The notes under the pieces: model-generated | The model's database searches: none | The model's input: the letters and a program-made list of their open reading frames with translations, nothing else | What the model was told of the DNA's origin: nothing | NCBI GenBank assembly: GCA_902773675.1 | Contig: CACYFN010000021.1 | Location: forward strand, 1-43,571 | DNA: 43,571 bases | Origin: an uncultured Erysipelotrichaceae bacterium | Lineage (GTDB): Bacteria > Bacillota_I > Bacilli_A > RF39 > UBA660 | Direction: 5' to 3' | Position numbers and translations under genes: made by a program | Shown here: in pieces, positions 32,037-41,007 of the stretch | How the letters are laid out: the number at the start of each line of letters is the position of its first letter | Numbering within the stretch: the first letter of the stretch is position 1

Positions 32037-33440
32037 CTACTTTTTATCTGTTTTGTCAATTTTATCAATGTAGAAATAAAATTTGGTACCTTTACTTTTT
32101 TTTGATTCTACTCCATATTTAAAGTGATGTAGTTCTAATATGTTTTTTACTATAGATAAACCTAGACCAGTTCCATGAGTTACTCGATGGTATTGTTTAT
32201 CTATTTTATAATATTTATCCCAGATATGTTTTAGATTTTCTGAATCAATTCCTTTACCTGTATCTACTACTTCTATTAATACTGTTTTTTTACTATTTTT
32301 AACATATATATCAACTACTTTATCATCACCTGTATAGTTAATTGCATTATTAATTAAATTATAGATAACTTGTTCTATTCTTTTAATATCAGCTTTTACA
32401 ATATAATCATTATCAATATGTAAATTAATATTATATCCTTCTTTATCTACTAAAATGTGATATTTAGATATTACACTATTCATTAAATCGGTTAAATTAA
32501 ATGTTTCAATATTTAGATTTATGGTATTTGATTGATATGATGATACATCTAATATATCTTGAACTAGTAAGTTTAATCTATCTACTTCACTAATAATAAC
32601 ATCTAGGTTTTTGTTTCTTTTTTCTTCATTATTATATGTTAAATCTTTAACCATTTCAGCATTAGCTTTTATTAGTGTTAATGGAGTTTTTAAATCATGG
32701 GATACATTAGCCATTAATTCTCTTCTAAGTTCATCGGTTTTAGCTAGTTCTTGAGCTGTACTATTTAATGTATTTGATAATTCTTTTAATTCTTGGATAT
32801 CACTTACATTAAAATCAATATAATAATTCCCTTTACCCATTTCTTTAGATTTTTCACTTAGTTTTATTATTGGTTTAGATATACGTTTTGATACAAAGTA
32901 GGCAATTATAAATGATAATATAAATACTCCTATGGTTACATATTTATACTGACTTACAAGTACTCCAATTGTTGAATTAATGGGATCTAATGATGTACTT
33001 ATAAAGGCATATGAATCATTATCTATTTTGATTCCTTGTACTAATACATTTGATTCATAGAAAGGGTTTCTTATTGTATATTCTATTTTTCTTTTATTAC
33101 TTTTTATAAATACTTCTCTTTTATTAGTATAATCTTTATCTCGATTATTAAGCATACATCCATGATTAATATTACCTGATGTATATACTAATTCATCACT
33201 TGAAAAAATTTCTATACAAACATCATTATTATAAGATAGTAAATCTAATTCATCTACATTTTCAAGTAGGTCATCAATATTTTTTATTTTATTTGTTACG
33301 TTTTTTACATTATTACTTTTAGTCCATTCATAGTAGGTATCTAAGCATAATACTTGTATTACCCAAAGGGATACTAATATTATTAAAGAAAAAAGGATAA
33401 AGTATAACCAAATATTAAATCTTAAACTATTTTTCTTCAA
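32037..33440 (-). CDS. Sensor histidine kinase
   Basis: Two-component sensor. Two membrane helices (about residues 11-32 and 166-184) enclose an extracellular domain of about 130 residues. A HAMP domain follows (RISKPIIKLSEKSKEMGKG). The HisKA box has His248 in MANVSHDLKTPLTLIK, and the ATP-binding domain has IYNLINNAINYT, VDTGKGID and HGTGLGLSIVKN. The start is TTG, overlapping the response-regulator gene by 14 bases. The signal is unknown. Neighbouring division and wall genes suggest an envelope signal, but this is inference. Confidence 0.94.
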   Translation of the reverse strand: MKKNSLRFNIWLYFILFSLIILVSLWVIQVLCLDTYYEWTKSNNVKNVTNKIKNIDDLLENVDELDLLSYNNDVCIEIFSSDELVYTSGNINHGCMLNNRDKDYTNKREVFIKSNKRKIEYTIRNPFYESNVLVQGIKIDNDSYAFISTSLDPINSTIGVLVSQYKYVTIGVFILSFIIAYFVSKRISKPIIKLSEKSKEMGKGNYYIDFNVSDIQELKELSNTLNSTAQELAKTDELRRELMANVSHDLKTPLTLIKANAEMVKDLTYNNEEKRNKNLDVIISEVDRLNLLVQDILDVSSYQSNTINLNIETFNLTDLMNSVISKYHILVDKEGYNINLHIDNDYIVKADIKRIEQVIYNLINNAINYTGDDKVVDIYVKNSKKTVLIEVVDTGKGIDSENLKHIWDKYYKIDKQYHRVTHGTGLGLSIVKNILELHHFKYGVESKKSKGTKFYFYIDKIDKTDKK

Positions 33441-34086
33441 ATTTATATCCCATTCCTCTTACTGTTACTATTAAGTCACGATAATCGCCTAAATTATTTC
33501 TTAGCATTTTTATATGGGTATCAACTGTTCTATCATCACCAAAGAAATCATATCCCCATATTTTACTTAGTAATGTTTCTCTTGATAGGGCTATTCCTTT
33601 ATTTTGAATGAAGTAACATAATATTTCATATTCTTTAGGTGTTAATTTTATTTCTTTATTATCTATTGTTACTTTATGTCCTAGATAATCTATTTCTAAT
33701 TTATCATAGATATATTTATCATTGCTATTTTTATTACGATTGGTTATGGCTTTAATACGAGCAATTAATTCTTTAGGACTAAATGGTTTAGTTAAGTAAT
33801 CATCTACTCCTAGTTCAAATCCTAGTAATTTATCATATTCTTCACTTCTGGCTGATAGCATTATTACTGGTATTTGATAATTTGTTCTAATTTCTCTTAA
33901 TGTTGAATATCCATCCATTTTAGGCATCATTATATCTAAAACTATTATGTCTACTTCATTATCTTTTAAGATATTTATTGCTTCATAACCGTTTTCTGCT
34001 TCTAGGACATCAAAATGTTCAAATAGGCAGTATTCTTTAATTACTTCTCTTATTCCTATTTCATCATCTACTACTAATACTTTCAT
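33427..34086 (-). CDS. OmpR/PhoB-family response regulator
   Basis: Receiver domain with phospho-acceptor Asp51 (IIVLDIMMPKMDG), the DDE pair at the N terminus, and Lys in LTKPFSPKELIAR. C-terminal winged helix (about 125-219) has TPKEYEILCYFIQNKGIALSRETLL and DRTVDTHIKMLRNNLGDY, which bind DNA. At 219 residues the length is normal. It forms a two-component pair with the kinase that overlaps it. A 62-bp gap separates it from divIB; a weak hairpin there is not a clear terminator. Confidence 0.96.
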   Translation of the reverse strand: MKVLVVDDEIGIREVIKEYCLFEHFDVLEAENGYEAINILKDNEVDIIVLDIMMPKMDGYSTLREIRTNYQIPVIMLSARSEEYDKLLGFELGVDDYLTKPFSPKELIARIKAITNRNKNSNDKYIYDKLEIDYLGHKVTIDNKEIKLTPKEYEILCYFIQNKGIALSRETLLSKIWGYDFFGDDRTVDTHIKMLRNNLGDYRDLIVTVRGMGYKFEEK

Positions 34087-34148
34087 AAAATCCCTCTTCC
34101 TACTAATATAATTACATATAAATGTGTAATTAAGGTGAAAAAATATAA

Positions 34149-34838
34149 TTATTCATTAAAAAGTTTAAAATATTCTCCACTATCTAGATATAATACTCCT
34201 TTAGCATTATTAAAGGTTTTAACTATTTCTAAGTAATTATTGATTCTTTCAAATTTATTAAGTGTTAAATATACATAGTTACCATCATTCATGGTTAAAT
34301 AGAATCTTTTTTTATCAATATCATTAGGGTCATATTTTATTTCTGATATTTGACTCATGGTATTAGAATCTATTTTACTCATTTTTTCAAGAAATTCATC
34401 ATATATATCGACACTTATTTCGTTGGTAACTACTACTACATTATAATTACCATTAACTTTTTTTCCATCTTTTAATATTACTTTATTCATAACTTGATAA
34501 TAGAATAATGGTTTATTTTCTTCTACATAAATATATACTTCGTTAAGAAGTCCTTTTTTTTCTACTTTAGCTTTTTTTATTAAGTCATTTTTTTCTAATC
34601 TTTCTTTTATTTCTTTACAACTATTATCCATTGTTTTAGGATATTTTTCTAATTTAGCTAGTTTTATTATTTCATAATCACTTAATAATTCATTATCTAT
34701 TACATATATATTGGTTATTTTTATTTGAAATAAATAATAAATACATAATGAAATTACTATAATAAAGAGAAAACTTATTAAGATAGCTTTTGTTTTTAGT
34801 TTTCTCTTTTTTACCACTCTTTTATTCTTATTATTCAA
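34149..34838 (-). CDS. divIB: Cell division protein FtsQ/DivIB
   Basis: Bitopic division protein that acts with FtsL and DivIC at the septum. A basic cytoplasmic N terminus is followed by one helix (about residues 20-40), a POTRA-type domain (IKITNIYVIDNELLSDYEIIKLAKLEKYP) and the beta domain (EENKPLFYYQ onwards). The start may be TTG at 34838, preceded by AGGTG with six bases spacing; a GTG at 34847 would sit in that ribosome site. Its place after murB is the normal Bacilli arrangement. Confidence 0.9.
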   Translation of the reverse strand: MNNKNKRVVKKRKLKTKAILISFLFIIVISLCIYYLFQIKITNIYVIDNELLSDYEIIKLAKLEKYPKTMDNSCKEIKERLEKNDLIKKAKVEKKGLLNEVYIYVEENKPLFYYQVMNKVILKDGKKVNGNYNVVVVTNEISVDIYDEFLEKMSKIDSNTMSQISEIKYDPNDIDKKRFYLTMNDGNYVYLTLNKFERINNYLEIVKTFNNAKGVLYLDSGEYFKLFNE

Positions 34839-34847
34839 TGAAATCAC

Positions 34848-35741
34848 CTATTTCACAAATTCTTGTTCTACTTTTAAATCTATATTATATTCTTTTTTTA
34901 TTTTATCTTTTATTTCCATAATTAGTTTTTTTATGTCTTCTCCTTTAGCATGGCCAGTATTTATTATAAAGTTAGCATGTTTTTCACTGACCTTTGCATC
35001 TCCAATACTTTTACCTTTATAGCCAATGTTTTCTATTAATCTGCCGGCAAAATCTCCTTCAGGATTTCTAAATACTGATCCAGCACTAGGATACTCTAAT
35101 GGTTGAGATTCTATTCTTCTTACTTTTCGGTCATTAATTACTTCCATTATTTCTTGTGGATTTCCTTTTTTTAAATATAGTGTTGCTTCTAGGCAGATAT
35201 AATCTGGATTTTGTTGAAGAAAAGATGTTCTATAATGAAATTCTAATTCTTTATTTTCTAATATTTCTACTTCTAAATTAGGATTTAGTACTTTAATACT
35301 AGATACAACATATCCCATATCACTTTTATAAGCACCAGCATTCATATATACTGCTCCACCGATTGTACCAGGTATACCGGTTGCAAATTCAAGTCCAGTA
35401 AGTCCCATTCTACTTACACGAAGTGCTAGTTTCATTAAAGAGTAACCTGCTCCAACTGTTATACGTGTTCCAACTATTTCTAAATTTTGAAAACTATCAA
35501 GTTTAATTAGTATTCCATCATAATTTGAATCAAATATTAAGTTAGAGCCATTACCTATTATTTTATATTTTATTTCTTTTTCTCTTAAATATTTAAGTAA
35601 TTTTATTAATCCATTAATATCATCTGGAATTACTAAGCAATATCCAGTTCCTTCTAGTTTATAAGTTGTATAATCTTTAAGATTAATATTACTTAATACT
35701 TCACCAATATTCAAATTTTCTATTTCTTTTATTATATTCAT
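34848..35741 (-). CDS. murB: UDP-N-acetylenolpyruvoylglucosamine reductase MurB
   Basis: FAD- and NADPH-dependent enzyme that completes UDP-MurNAc. FAD-binding block YKIIGNGSNLIFD and GLTGLEFATGIPGTIGGAVYMNAGAY are clear, followed by FHYRTSF, QPLEYPSAGSVFRNP and catalytic Glu region in SEKHANFIIN. At about 297 residues the length is normal, type II (no Tyr-loop insertion seen). I prefer ATG at 35741; a GTG at 35750 overlaps murG. It overlaps or abuts murG and divIB, in a probable murG-murB-divIB operon. Confidence 0.95.
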   Translation of the reverse strand: MNIIKEIENLNIGEVLSNINLKDYTTYKLEGTGYCLVIPDDINGLIKLLKYLREKEIKYKIIGNGSNLIFDSNYDGILIKLDSFQNLEIVGTRITVGAGYSLMKLALRVSRMGLTGLEFATGIPGTIGGAVYMNAGAYKSDMGYVVSSIKVLNPNLEVEILENKELEFHYRTSFLQQNPDYICLEATLYLKKGNPQEIMEVINDRKVRRIESQPLEYPSAGSVFRNPEGDFAGRLIENIGYKGKSIGDAKVSEKHANFIINTGHAKGEDIKKLIMEIKDKIKKEYNIDLKVEQEFVK

Positions 35742-35742
35742 A

Positions 35743-36822
35743 TTAATCACTCACTAATTTCTTTATTTCTTCATAAATTAAAGAAGCGCTATTATCTATT
35801 TTTAATTTATTAAGATTATTTTTTAAATTATTATATTTTTCTTGATTGTTTAATAAATTATCTATTTCTTTTATTAAGATATCATCTTGTAAATTTTTTT
35901 CTTCTATTATTATTCCTGCTTCATTATTTACTAAATCCATGGCATTTTTAAATTGGTGATTATTTGGAACATATGGGCTTGGTATTAAGATTGAAGGAAG
36001 GTTTAGGGCAATTATTTCACTTAGGGTTGATGCTCCGGCACGGGTTACTATGATATCAGTTTTTTTCATGATACGAGTAAGTCCATCAACATATGGTACT
36101 ACTTTTACATTGCCGGGAAATTTATTTTTTATAATATTATCATAATCATTTTTACCGGTTACAAATAATACTTCATAGTCTTTATTTTTAAATTTGTCTT
36201 TGATATTTACTATATAATTATTGATGGTGGTTGCTCCTAATGATCCCATGACAATTAGTACTAGTTTTTTATCTTTAGATAGTCCTAATTTGGTTTTATC
36301 CATAGCTATTTTTTTTACTGCATCCTCACCACATGGATTTCCTGTAAAAACTACTTTTTCTTTTGGAAATGCATCTAGGCTAGATTTTAATGATACACAT
36401 ATTCTATCTACTTTTTTCATTAAAAATTTATTAGACATACCTGGAATACAGTTTTGTTCATGAATTAGAGTTTTTATTCCTAGGGAATGCGCAACACTTA
36501 GGACAGGAGCTGTTACATAGCCTCCAAATCCTAAGACAATATCTGGTTTAAATTCTTTTATTAGTTTTTTACACTTTTTTTTACTTTTAATTAAGCATTT
36601 TAAAACTTTAAAATTTTTTAAGATATTTTTTCTATTAAATCCATATATTTCTATAGTTTCAAAAGGAATATTATATTTAGGTATGATATCTTTTTCCATA
36701 CGATTATGAGTACCAATATATAAAAATTCGCTATTTGGTTCTTTTTCCTTTATTTTATTTATCATGGCAAGAGCAGGATATATATGACCACCTGTTCCTC
36801 CTGCAGTTACAATAACCCTCAT
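35743..36822 (-). CDS. murG: UDP-GlcNAc:undecaprenyl-PP-MurNAc-pentapeptide transferase MurG
   Basis: Makes lipid II from lipid I at the inner membrane face. The N-terminal TAGGTGGHIYPALAMI loop is the donor/lipid-binding glycine motif. LGFGGYVTAPVL, HEQNCIPG and the C-terminal VTRAGASTLSEI and PSPYVPNNHQFKNA blocks are typical. At 359 residues the length is normal. It has its own promoter (36843-36870) and starts the murG-murB-divIB operon, likely running into the two-component genes. Confidence 0.97.
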   Translation of the reverse strand: MRVIVTAGGTGGHIYPALAMINKIKEKEPNSEFLYIGTHNRMEKDIIPKYNIPFETIEIYGFNRKNILKNFKVLKCLIKSKKKCKKLIKEFKPDIVLGFGGYVTAPVLSVAHSLGIKTLIHEQNCIPGMSNKFLMKKVDRICVSLKSSLDAFPKEKVVFTGNPCGEDAVKKIAMDKTKLGLSKDKKLVLIVMGSLGATTINNYIVNIKDKFKNKDYEVLFVTGKNDYDNIIKNKFPGNVKVVPYVDGLTRIMKKTDIIVTRAGASTLSEIIALNLPSILIPSPYVPNNHQFKNAMDLVNNEAGIIIEEKNLQDDILIKEIDNLLNNQEKYNNLKNNLNKLKIDNSASLIYEEIKKLVSD

Positions 36823-36842
36823 TTAATCACCTTTTCTAATAT

Positions 36843-36870
36843 ATTATACCATAATTATATTCGAATACAA
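36843..36870 (-). promoter_or_regulatory. Predicted promoter of murG-murB-divIB
   Basis: On the minus strand TTGTAT and TATAAT are 16 bases apart with TGG before the -10 box, about 20 bases ahead of murG. Confidence 0.6.
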
Positions 36871-36881
36871 TCATTTATATA

Positions 36882-36911
36882 TATTAAAAAGATAGAAATT
36901 ATTCTATCTTT
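36882..36911 (-). terminator. Intrinsic terminator after the Rpn fragment
   Basis: AAAGATAGAA and TTCTATCTTT form a ten-base stem with a four-base loop, followed by TTTAATA on the minus strand, directly before the murG promoter. Confidence 0.75.
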
Positions 36912-36955
36912 ACATGTTTTTATTATTTCTTTTTTACTAGTACCCAATAGTTAAT

Positions 36956-37294
36956 TTAATTCTTTTTTAATTTATTTATTTCTTCAATACTTAAACCGGT
37001 TATTTTTGAAATTAAATCTATATCCATATTTTCCTTAATCATATTAATAGCTATATCCTTTGTTACTTCTTTCGTAACTTTATTTGTTACCTCATCAGTA
37101 GTATTTTTAATCGCATCATTTAACTGTTTTCTTTTCATATGTTCAAACATAGTATCTCTATCATACATTTCAATCATTTTACTATCATCTCTATCAGCAT
37201 TTTGACAACCAAGTAATTCCATTAATTTTTCAAATTCACTTAAACTTTTGATGTCACCATTAGTATAACAGGTATACTTTAAGATGTAAACCAA
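36956..37294 (-). pseudogene. C-terminal remnant of an Rpn-family (PD-(D/E)XK) recombination-promoting nuclease
   Basis: The 112 residues match only the C-terminal, non-catalytic part of Rpn/'putative transposase' nucleases: NGDIKSLSEFEKLMELLG, YDRDTMFEHMKRKQLNDAI and the final SKITGLSIEEINKL helix pair. The N-terminal PD-(D/E)XK nuclease is absent. The frame opens with TTG and no ribosome site. A run of TKEV/TNKV repeats (about 70-85) marks the middle. It looks like the tail of a gene whose front was lost, and lies against a structured non-coding stretch with no coding remains of the front. Confidence 0.75.
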
Positions 37295-37635
37295 TGAGTT
37301 GATTATTCATTGATTTATGTTAAAATATTTTCTATTCTATTTCATGAAAGAGAATAGAAAATTTGGTTTGAGTTTGGGCAGAGTATAACAGATGTCTTTG
37401 AATCCATATTTATGACTGCCCGTCTCTTATCTTATTATTTATCTAGTCTTAGAAAGTGGGGGCAATAGAATCCATATAACCAGCATGATGAGATAATTAT
37501 AAGCAATAAGAGTCAAACTAGGAAAGAAAGTATTATATGAAGTATGTTTTGGTACTAGTAATATAAAATATATTTATCCCTCATGTTATTATTCGACAAA
37601 ACTTGTGGGTTTCCTTTTTATTTTTATAAAAACAT
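37295..37635. other. Structured non-coding stretch between Rpn fragment and mutL
   Basis: About 340 bp with no convincing open frame on either strand. It holds a 36-bp near-perfect palindrome (37327-37362), a GGGCAG/CTGCCC pair enclosing 34 bases (37376-37421), and a G-rich patch (GTGGGGGC near 37456). Composition is less AT-rich than the neighbouring intergenic DNA. It may be the border of a lost mobile element or an unidentified structured RNA. I could not match it to a known RNA class. Confidence 0.5.
37327..37362. repeat. 36-bp near-perfect palindrome
   Basis: ATTTTCTATTCT (37327-37338) and its reverse complement (37351-37362) enclose ATTTCATGAAAG, whose centre TTTCATGAAA is itself palindromic, so the full 36 bases form one dyad with a single mismatched pair. 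No strong T tract follows on either strand. Confidence 0.85.
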
Positions 37636-37664
37636 GAAAAAAATATGCAAAAAGCATATTTTTT
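37636..37664 (-). terminator. Intrinsic terminator of mutL
   Basis: On the minus strand AAAAAATATGC-TTTTT-GCATATTTTTT forms an 11-bp hairpin ending in T, overlapping the mutL stop. Confidence 0.75.
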
Positions 37665-39408
37665 AAAATCCACTTCTTTTAAATAGTTTTTCTAAATCAG
37701 ATTTAGAGTAATATACTGTTGTTGGTCTACCATGTGGGCAGTTAAATGGATTTTCACATTTTCTTAAATCGTTAATTAAATTTTCCATTTCTTCCATGGT
37801 TATATTAGTATTGGCTTTTATTGATGCTTTACATGCTAGAGTAGCTGCTACATGATCATAGAATTTTTCTAATTTAAAGTTTTTTTCTTCATTTATTATT
37901 ATATCTAGTATTCTTTTTATATCTTCATGTTCATATTTATGAAATATCCATGTTGGATGTGATTTAATTATTATAGAATTTATTCCAAATTCTTCTATTT
38001 CAAAATTCATATTTCTAAGTAAGTCGAAGTTTTCTTTTATTATTAAGTAATCTTTGTTAGAAAATTCTAAGGTAAGCGGTACAATCATGCTAATGGATTC
38101 TTTAGATGGATTACTTATTTTTTCTTTAAACATTTCATAATTAATTCTTTCTTTGGCTGCATGTTGATCTATTAAGTACATTCCTTCTTCATTTTGACAA
38201 ATAATATATGTTCCATGGACTAATCCTACTGGATACATCATTGGAAGTAATTCTTTACTATCTTTATGAGTTTGAACAGGTATTTCATTATTTTCTACTA
38301 AATCATCATTAATTACATATTCAGTAGGATCTTCATAAATAGCATCATCAAAATTAATAGTTTGTTCAATTATTGTTTTTTTTGGCTCTATTATTGTTGG
38401 TTTATCTTCGATATGAGGTATTAGTGTTTTTTTAGATATTCTATTTCTAATCATATTGTATACTAAATCAGTTAATTCTTCTAATTTACTAAATTTAACA
38501 TCCATTTTAGTAGGATGAATATTTACATCTATTAAAGTAGTATCTACTTTTATATCTAAAACTGTTATTGGATAGTAGTTATCAGGTTTATATGATGAGT
38601 ATGCTTCATTTATTTTTTTATTTAATTCGGTATTTCTTACTACTCTACCATTTACTATGGTAATCATACTATTTCGATTTGATTTATATACTTCAGGAAG
38701 GCTTATATAACCTTTTATTTCATAATCATTGTTACTAGCACTTACATCTAACATTTTTTTAGCTACATTTACTCCGTAAATATTTTTTATAGTTTTAAGT
38801 ACATTATTAGATCCATCTGTTTGCAGAAGTATTTTTCCATCATTAATAAGAGTAAATCTTATATCATTATGAGATAAGGCTAGTTTATTCATATAATCTG
38901 TGATATGAGATAGTTCTGTATATAAACTTTTTAAATATTTTAATCTGGCTGGCGTATTATAAAATAATTCATCTACACACATGATAGTACCACGTCTACT
39001 ATCTCCATTTTGAACACTTTCAATTTTTCCACCATTTATTTTTACAATGGTACCAATGCTTCCTGTTGATGTTGTAAGTGTTACTTTAGAAACACTGGCA
39101 ATACTAGCTAGAGCTTCACCACGGAATCCAAGTGTATGAAGATGAAATAAATCTTCTTCATCATCTATTTTACTAGTAGCATGACGACTAAATGAAAGAA
39201 TTGCATCATCTTTATCCATACCTTTACCATTATCAGTTACTTTAATCTCTTTAACACCTGATTCAATTAATTCTACTTTTATATCAGTACTGCCTGCATC
39301 AATACTATTTTCTACTAATTCTTTAACTACAGATGCACATCTTTCTACTACTTCTCCTGCAGCAATTTTATTGGCAAGTACTTCATCCATTACTTTTATT
39401 ACTGACAT
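37663..39408 (-). CDS. mutL: DNA mismatch repair protein MutL
   Basis: Couples MutS recognition to strand processing. N-terminal GHKL ATPase has AAGEVVERCASVVKELVENSIDAG, VTDNGKGM, and TLGFRGEALASIASV. The C-terminal endonuclease domain is present: DQHAAKERINYE (metal motif), ACKASIKAN and CPHGRPT, so it is an endonuclease-type MutL as in other Firmicutes. At 581 residues it is somewhat shorter than Bacillus MutL because the linker is short. No mutS gene lies in this window. Confidence 0.97.
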   Translation of the reverse strand: MSVIKVMDEVLANKIAAGEVVERCASVVKELVENSIDAGSTDIKVELIESGVKEIKVTDNGKGMDKDDAILSFSRHATSKIDDEEDLFHLHTLGFRGEALASIASVSKVTLTTSTGSIGTIVKINGGKIESVQNGDSRRGTIMCVDELFYNTPARLKYLKSLYTELSHITDYMNKLALSHNDIRFTLINDGKILLQTDGSNNVLKTIKNIYGVNVAKKMLDVSASNNDYEIKGYISLPEVYKSNRNSMITIVNGRVVRNTELNKKINEAYSSYKPDNYYPITVLDIKVDTTLIDVNIHPTKMDVKFSKLEELTDLVYNMIRNRISKKTLIPHIEDKPTIIEPKKTIIEQTINFDDAIYEDPTEYVINDDLVENNEIPVQTHKDSKELLPMMYPVGLVHGTYIICQNEEGMYLIDQHAAKERINYEMFKEKISNPSKESISMIVPLTLEFSNKDYLIIKENFDLLRNMNFEIEEFGINSIIIKSHPTWIFHKYEHEDIKRILDIIINEEKNFKLEKFYDHVAATLACKASIKANTNITMEEMENLINDLRKCENPFNCPHGRPTTVYYSKSDLEKLFKRSGF

Positions 39409-39439
39409 AATATCACCAAATTAATTTTACTATATTGAG

Positions 39440-39467
39440 AAAAAAAAATCTAGTAAAAACTAGATTT
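39440..39467 (-). terminator. Intrinsic terminator after the surface-protein gene at 39466
   Basis: On the minus strand AAATCTAGT-TTTT-ACTAGATTT is followed by a T run, overlapping the stop codon. Confidence 0.8.
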
Positions 39468-40935
39468 AATTTGATAAAACATAAGGATCATTAACTTTAC
39501 CAGTTCCAGATATTAATTTTACATTTTCTTTTAAATAAAAGGTTGGTTTAATTGCTGCAGACCAGGAGCAATTGGCATTTTTTACATCACCTATATGGAA
39601 TTGTAAACAAGTGTTCCATGCATTATTATAATAGTTTAAAACCCACGTATCATTATATAAATATATCCAGCTCTTTAAAGGTTCACAATTTGGATCAGTT
39701 GCATTTGCGCAAAAACAATTTAATTCATAACAAGTATTACTTACATTATTAGAATATGTAAAATATTGATCACTTGGATAAATAATTGCAATTTTACCAA
39801 TCCAATATGCATCTCTACCACTAAATGTTGTTGTACTTCTTTCATCATTATATAAAACTTCTGTTGAAGATACAGATGCATCAACAACTCCCAAATAATA
39901 TTTTGTAGTTCCAATCATATTTTGAGCTGTTTCTGATAAACTATTATAATAATCTCCATTAAGGTATGTTTTCAAAGAAGATGTATTCCAATCATTAGCA
40001 TATGCTGAATTCCAGGCCATATTTAAACTTAAATTATCTCTTACTATTTTCATTCTTTGAACTATTTCTCCATTTTCATTTTCTACATTAAAAATTCCAA
40101 TAATTCTCCATTTTTCACATGTAGATAGTTCTTCATCATCCGTACAATTATAATATACATAATTATAAGGATCATTACCTATATATCGATAATCTGTAAG
40201 TGCTTCTGTTTGAGCTGTAGATGAATGACTAAATGTAAACATTTCATGGATATTTCCATCTGTATAATTATTAATAGTATCATTGTTCATTACAGTAAGT
40301 AAAGTATCAGTTGCAGGTTTAGGTTTTTCGGATGCTATTTCAAATGATGTATTCCAAGCACTTGCATATTTGTTATATTGAACAGTTTCTATGGTTATAG
40401 TTAAAGTATATGTTGCATTATCATAATCATTACCACTTGAGTTACAAGTAATTGTTCTTGTCCCATTATTAACTGTTTCTGTACATGTATCATCTAATTC
40501 GATATCAGGATTAAATGTTACTGATTCTAAGAACGATGATGTAACTTCACCTGGAGCTAGTTTATATTTATAATAATAGTATCCATTATCATATTTCCAA
40601 TCTTTTTTATTTGCTAAATTAAGAACAGCTACAGTAACACCATTTTTAGATAAATCTAATGAATCTCCATTATGTGATAGCCATTCTTGTGATATAGATA
40701 TTCTAACTGCTTCGTCTACTTCACCAGTGTTTTCAACTATTATTGTTTTTTCAGTTGTATCTCCTGGTAGCCAGTTATCAGGCGATACAAAACTTTCAGT
40801 ATATTCTGTTCCATATTCTTTTGTCGTAAATATATTTTCTACATCAGTACTATTTGCAAAATATGCAATAGTTATGCCAACTATACATATTATAGCTATT
40901 AAAAATAATATTATTATTGTTTTTTTATTTTTCAT
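39466..40935 (-). CDS. Surface protein with SipW-type/TasA-like N terminus and C-terminal cell-surface domain
   Basis: The N-terminal signal region (residues 1-30) has the GITIAYFANSTDVENIF pattern of SipW-dependent camelysin/TasA-like proteins, followed by a TasA-like beta domain (VENTGEVDEAVRIS, about 55-190). The C-terminal half (about 220-489) has EKWRIIGIF and ends IKPTFYLKENVKLISGTGKVNDPYVL. This ending closely resembles that of the partial protein at 43298-43571 (VRPVVYLKSNIKIADGTGEV), so the two share a domain often found in multiple copies in gut Bacilli. Ligand unknown. There are many Cys residues in the C-terminal half (e.g. CYELNCFC). Confidence 0.8.
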   Translation of the reverse strand: MKNKKTIIILFLIAIICIVGITIAYFANSTDVENIFTTKEYGTEYTESFVSPDNWLPGDTTEKTIIVENTGEVDEAVRISISQEWLSHNGDSLDLSKNGVTVAVLNLANKKDWKYDNGYYYYKYKLAPGEVTSSFLESVTFNPDIELDDTCTETVNNGTRTITCNSSGNDYDNATYTLTITIETVQYNKYASAWNTSFEIASEKPKPATDTLLTVMNNDTINNYTDGNIHEMFTFSHSSTAQTEALTDYRYIGNDPYNYVYYNCTDDEELSTCEKWRIIGIFNVENENGEIVQRMKIVRDNLSLNMAWNSAYANDWNTSSLKTYLNGDYYNSLSETAQNMIGTTKYYLGVVDASVSSTEVLYNDERSTTTFSGRDAYWIGKIAIIYPSDQYFTYSNNVSNTCYELNCFCANATDPNCEPLKSWIYLYNDTWVLNYYNNAWNTCLQFHIGDVKNANCSWSAAIKPTFYLKENVKLISGTGKVNDPYVLSN

Positions 40936-40954
40936 AATCTACCTCTCTTCTGTT

Positions 40955-40983
40955 ATTATATTATAGAATTTACTTTAAATCAA
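40955..40983 (-). promoter_or_regulatory. Predicted promoter of the surface-protein gene at 39466
   Basis: On the minus strand TTGATT and TATAAT are separated by 17 bases, about 20 bases before the start codon. Confidence 0.55.
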
Positions 40984-41007
40984 GAAAAAAATAAGGAAAA
41001 TATCCTT
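40984..41007 (-). terminator. Intrinsic terminator after the phosphodiester glycosidase gene
   Basis: On the minus strand AATAAGGA and TCCTTATT form a hairpin followed by a T run, overlapping the stop codon. Confidence 0.7.
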
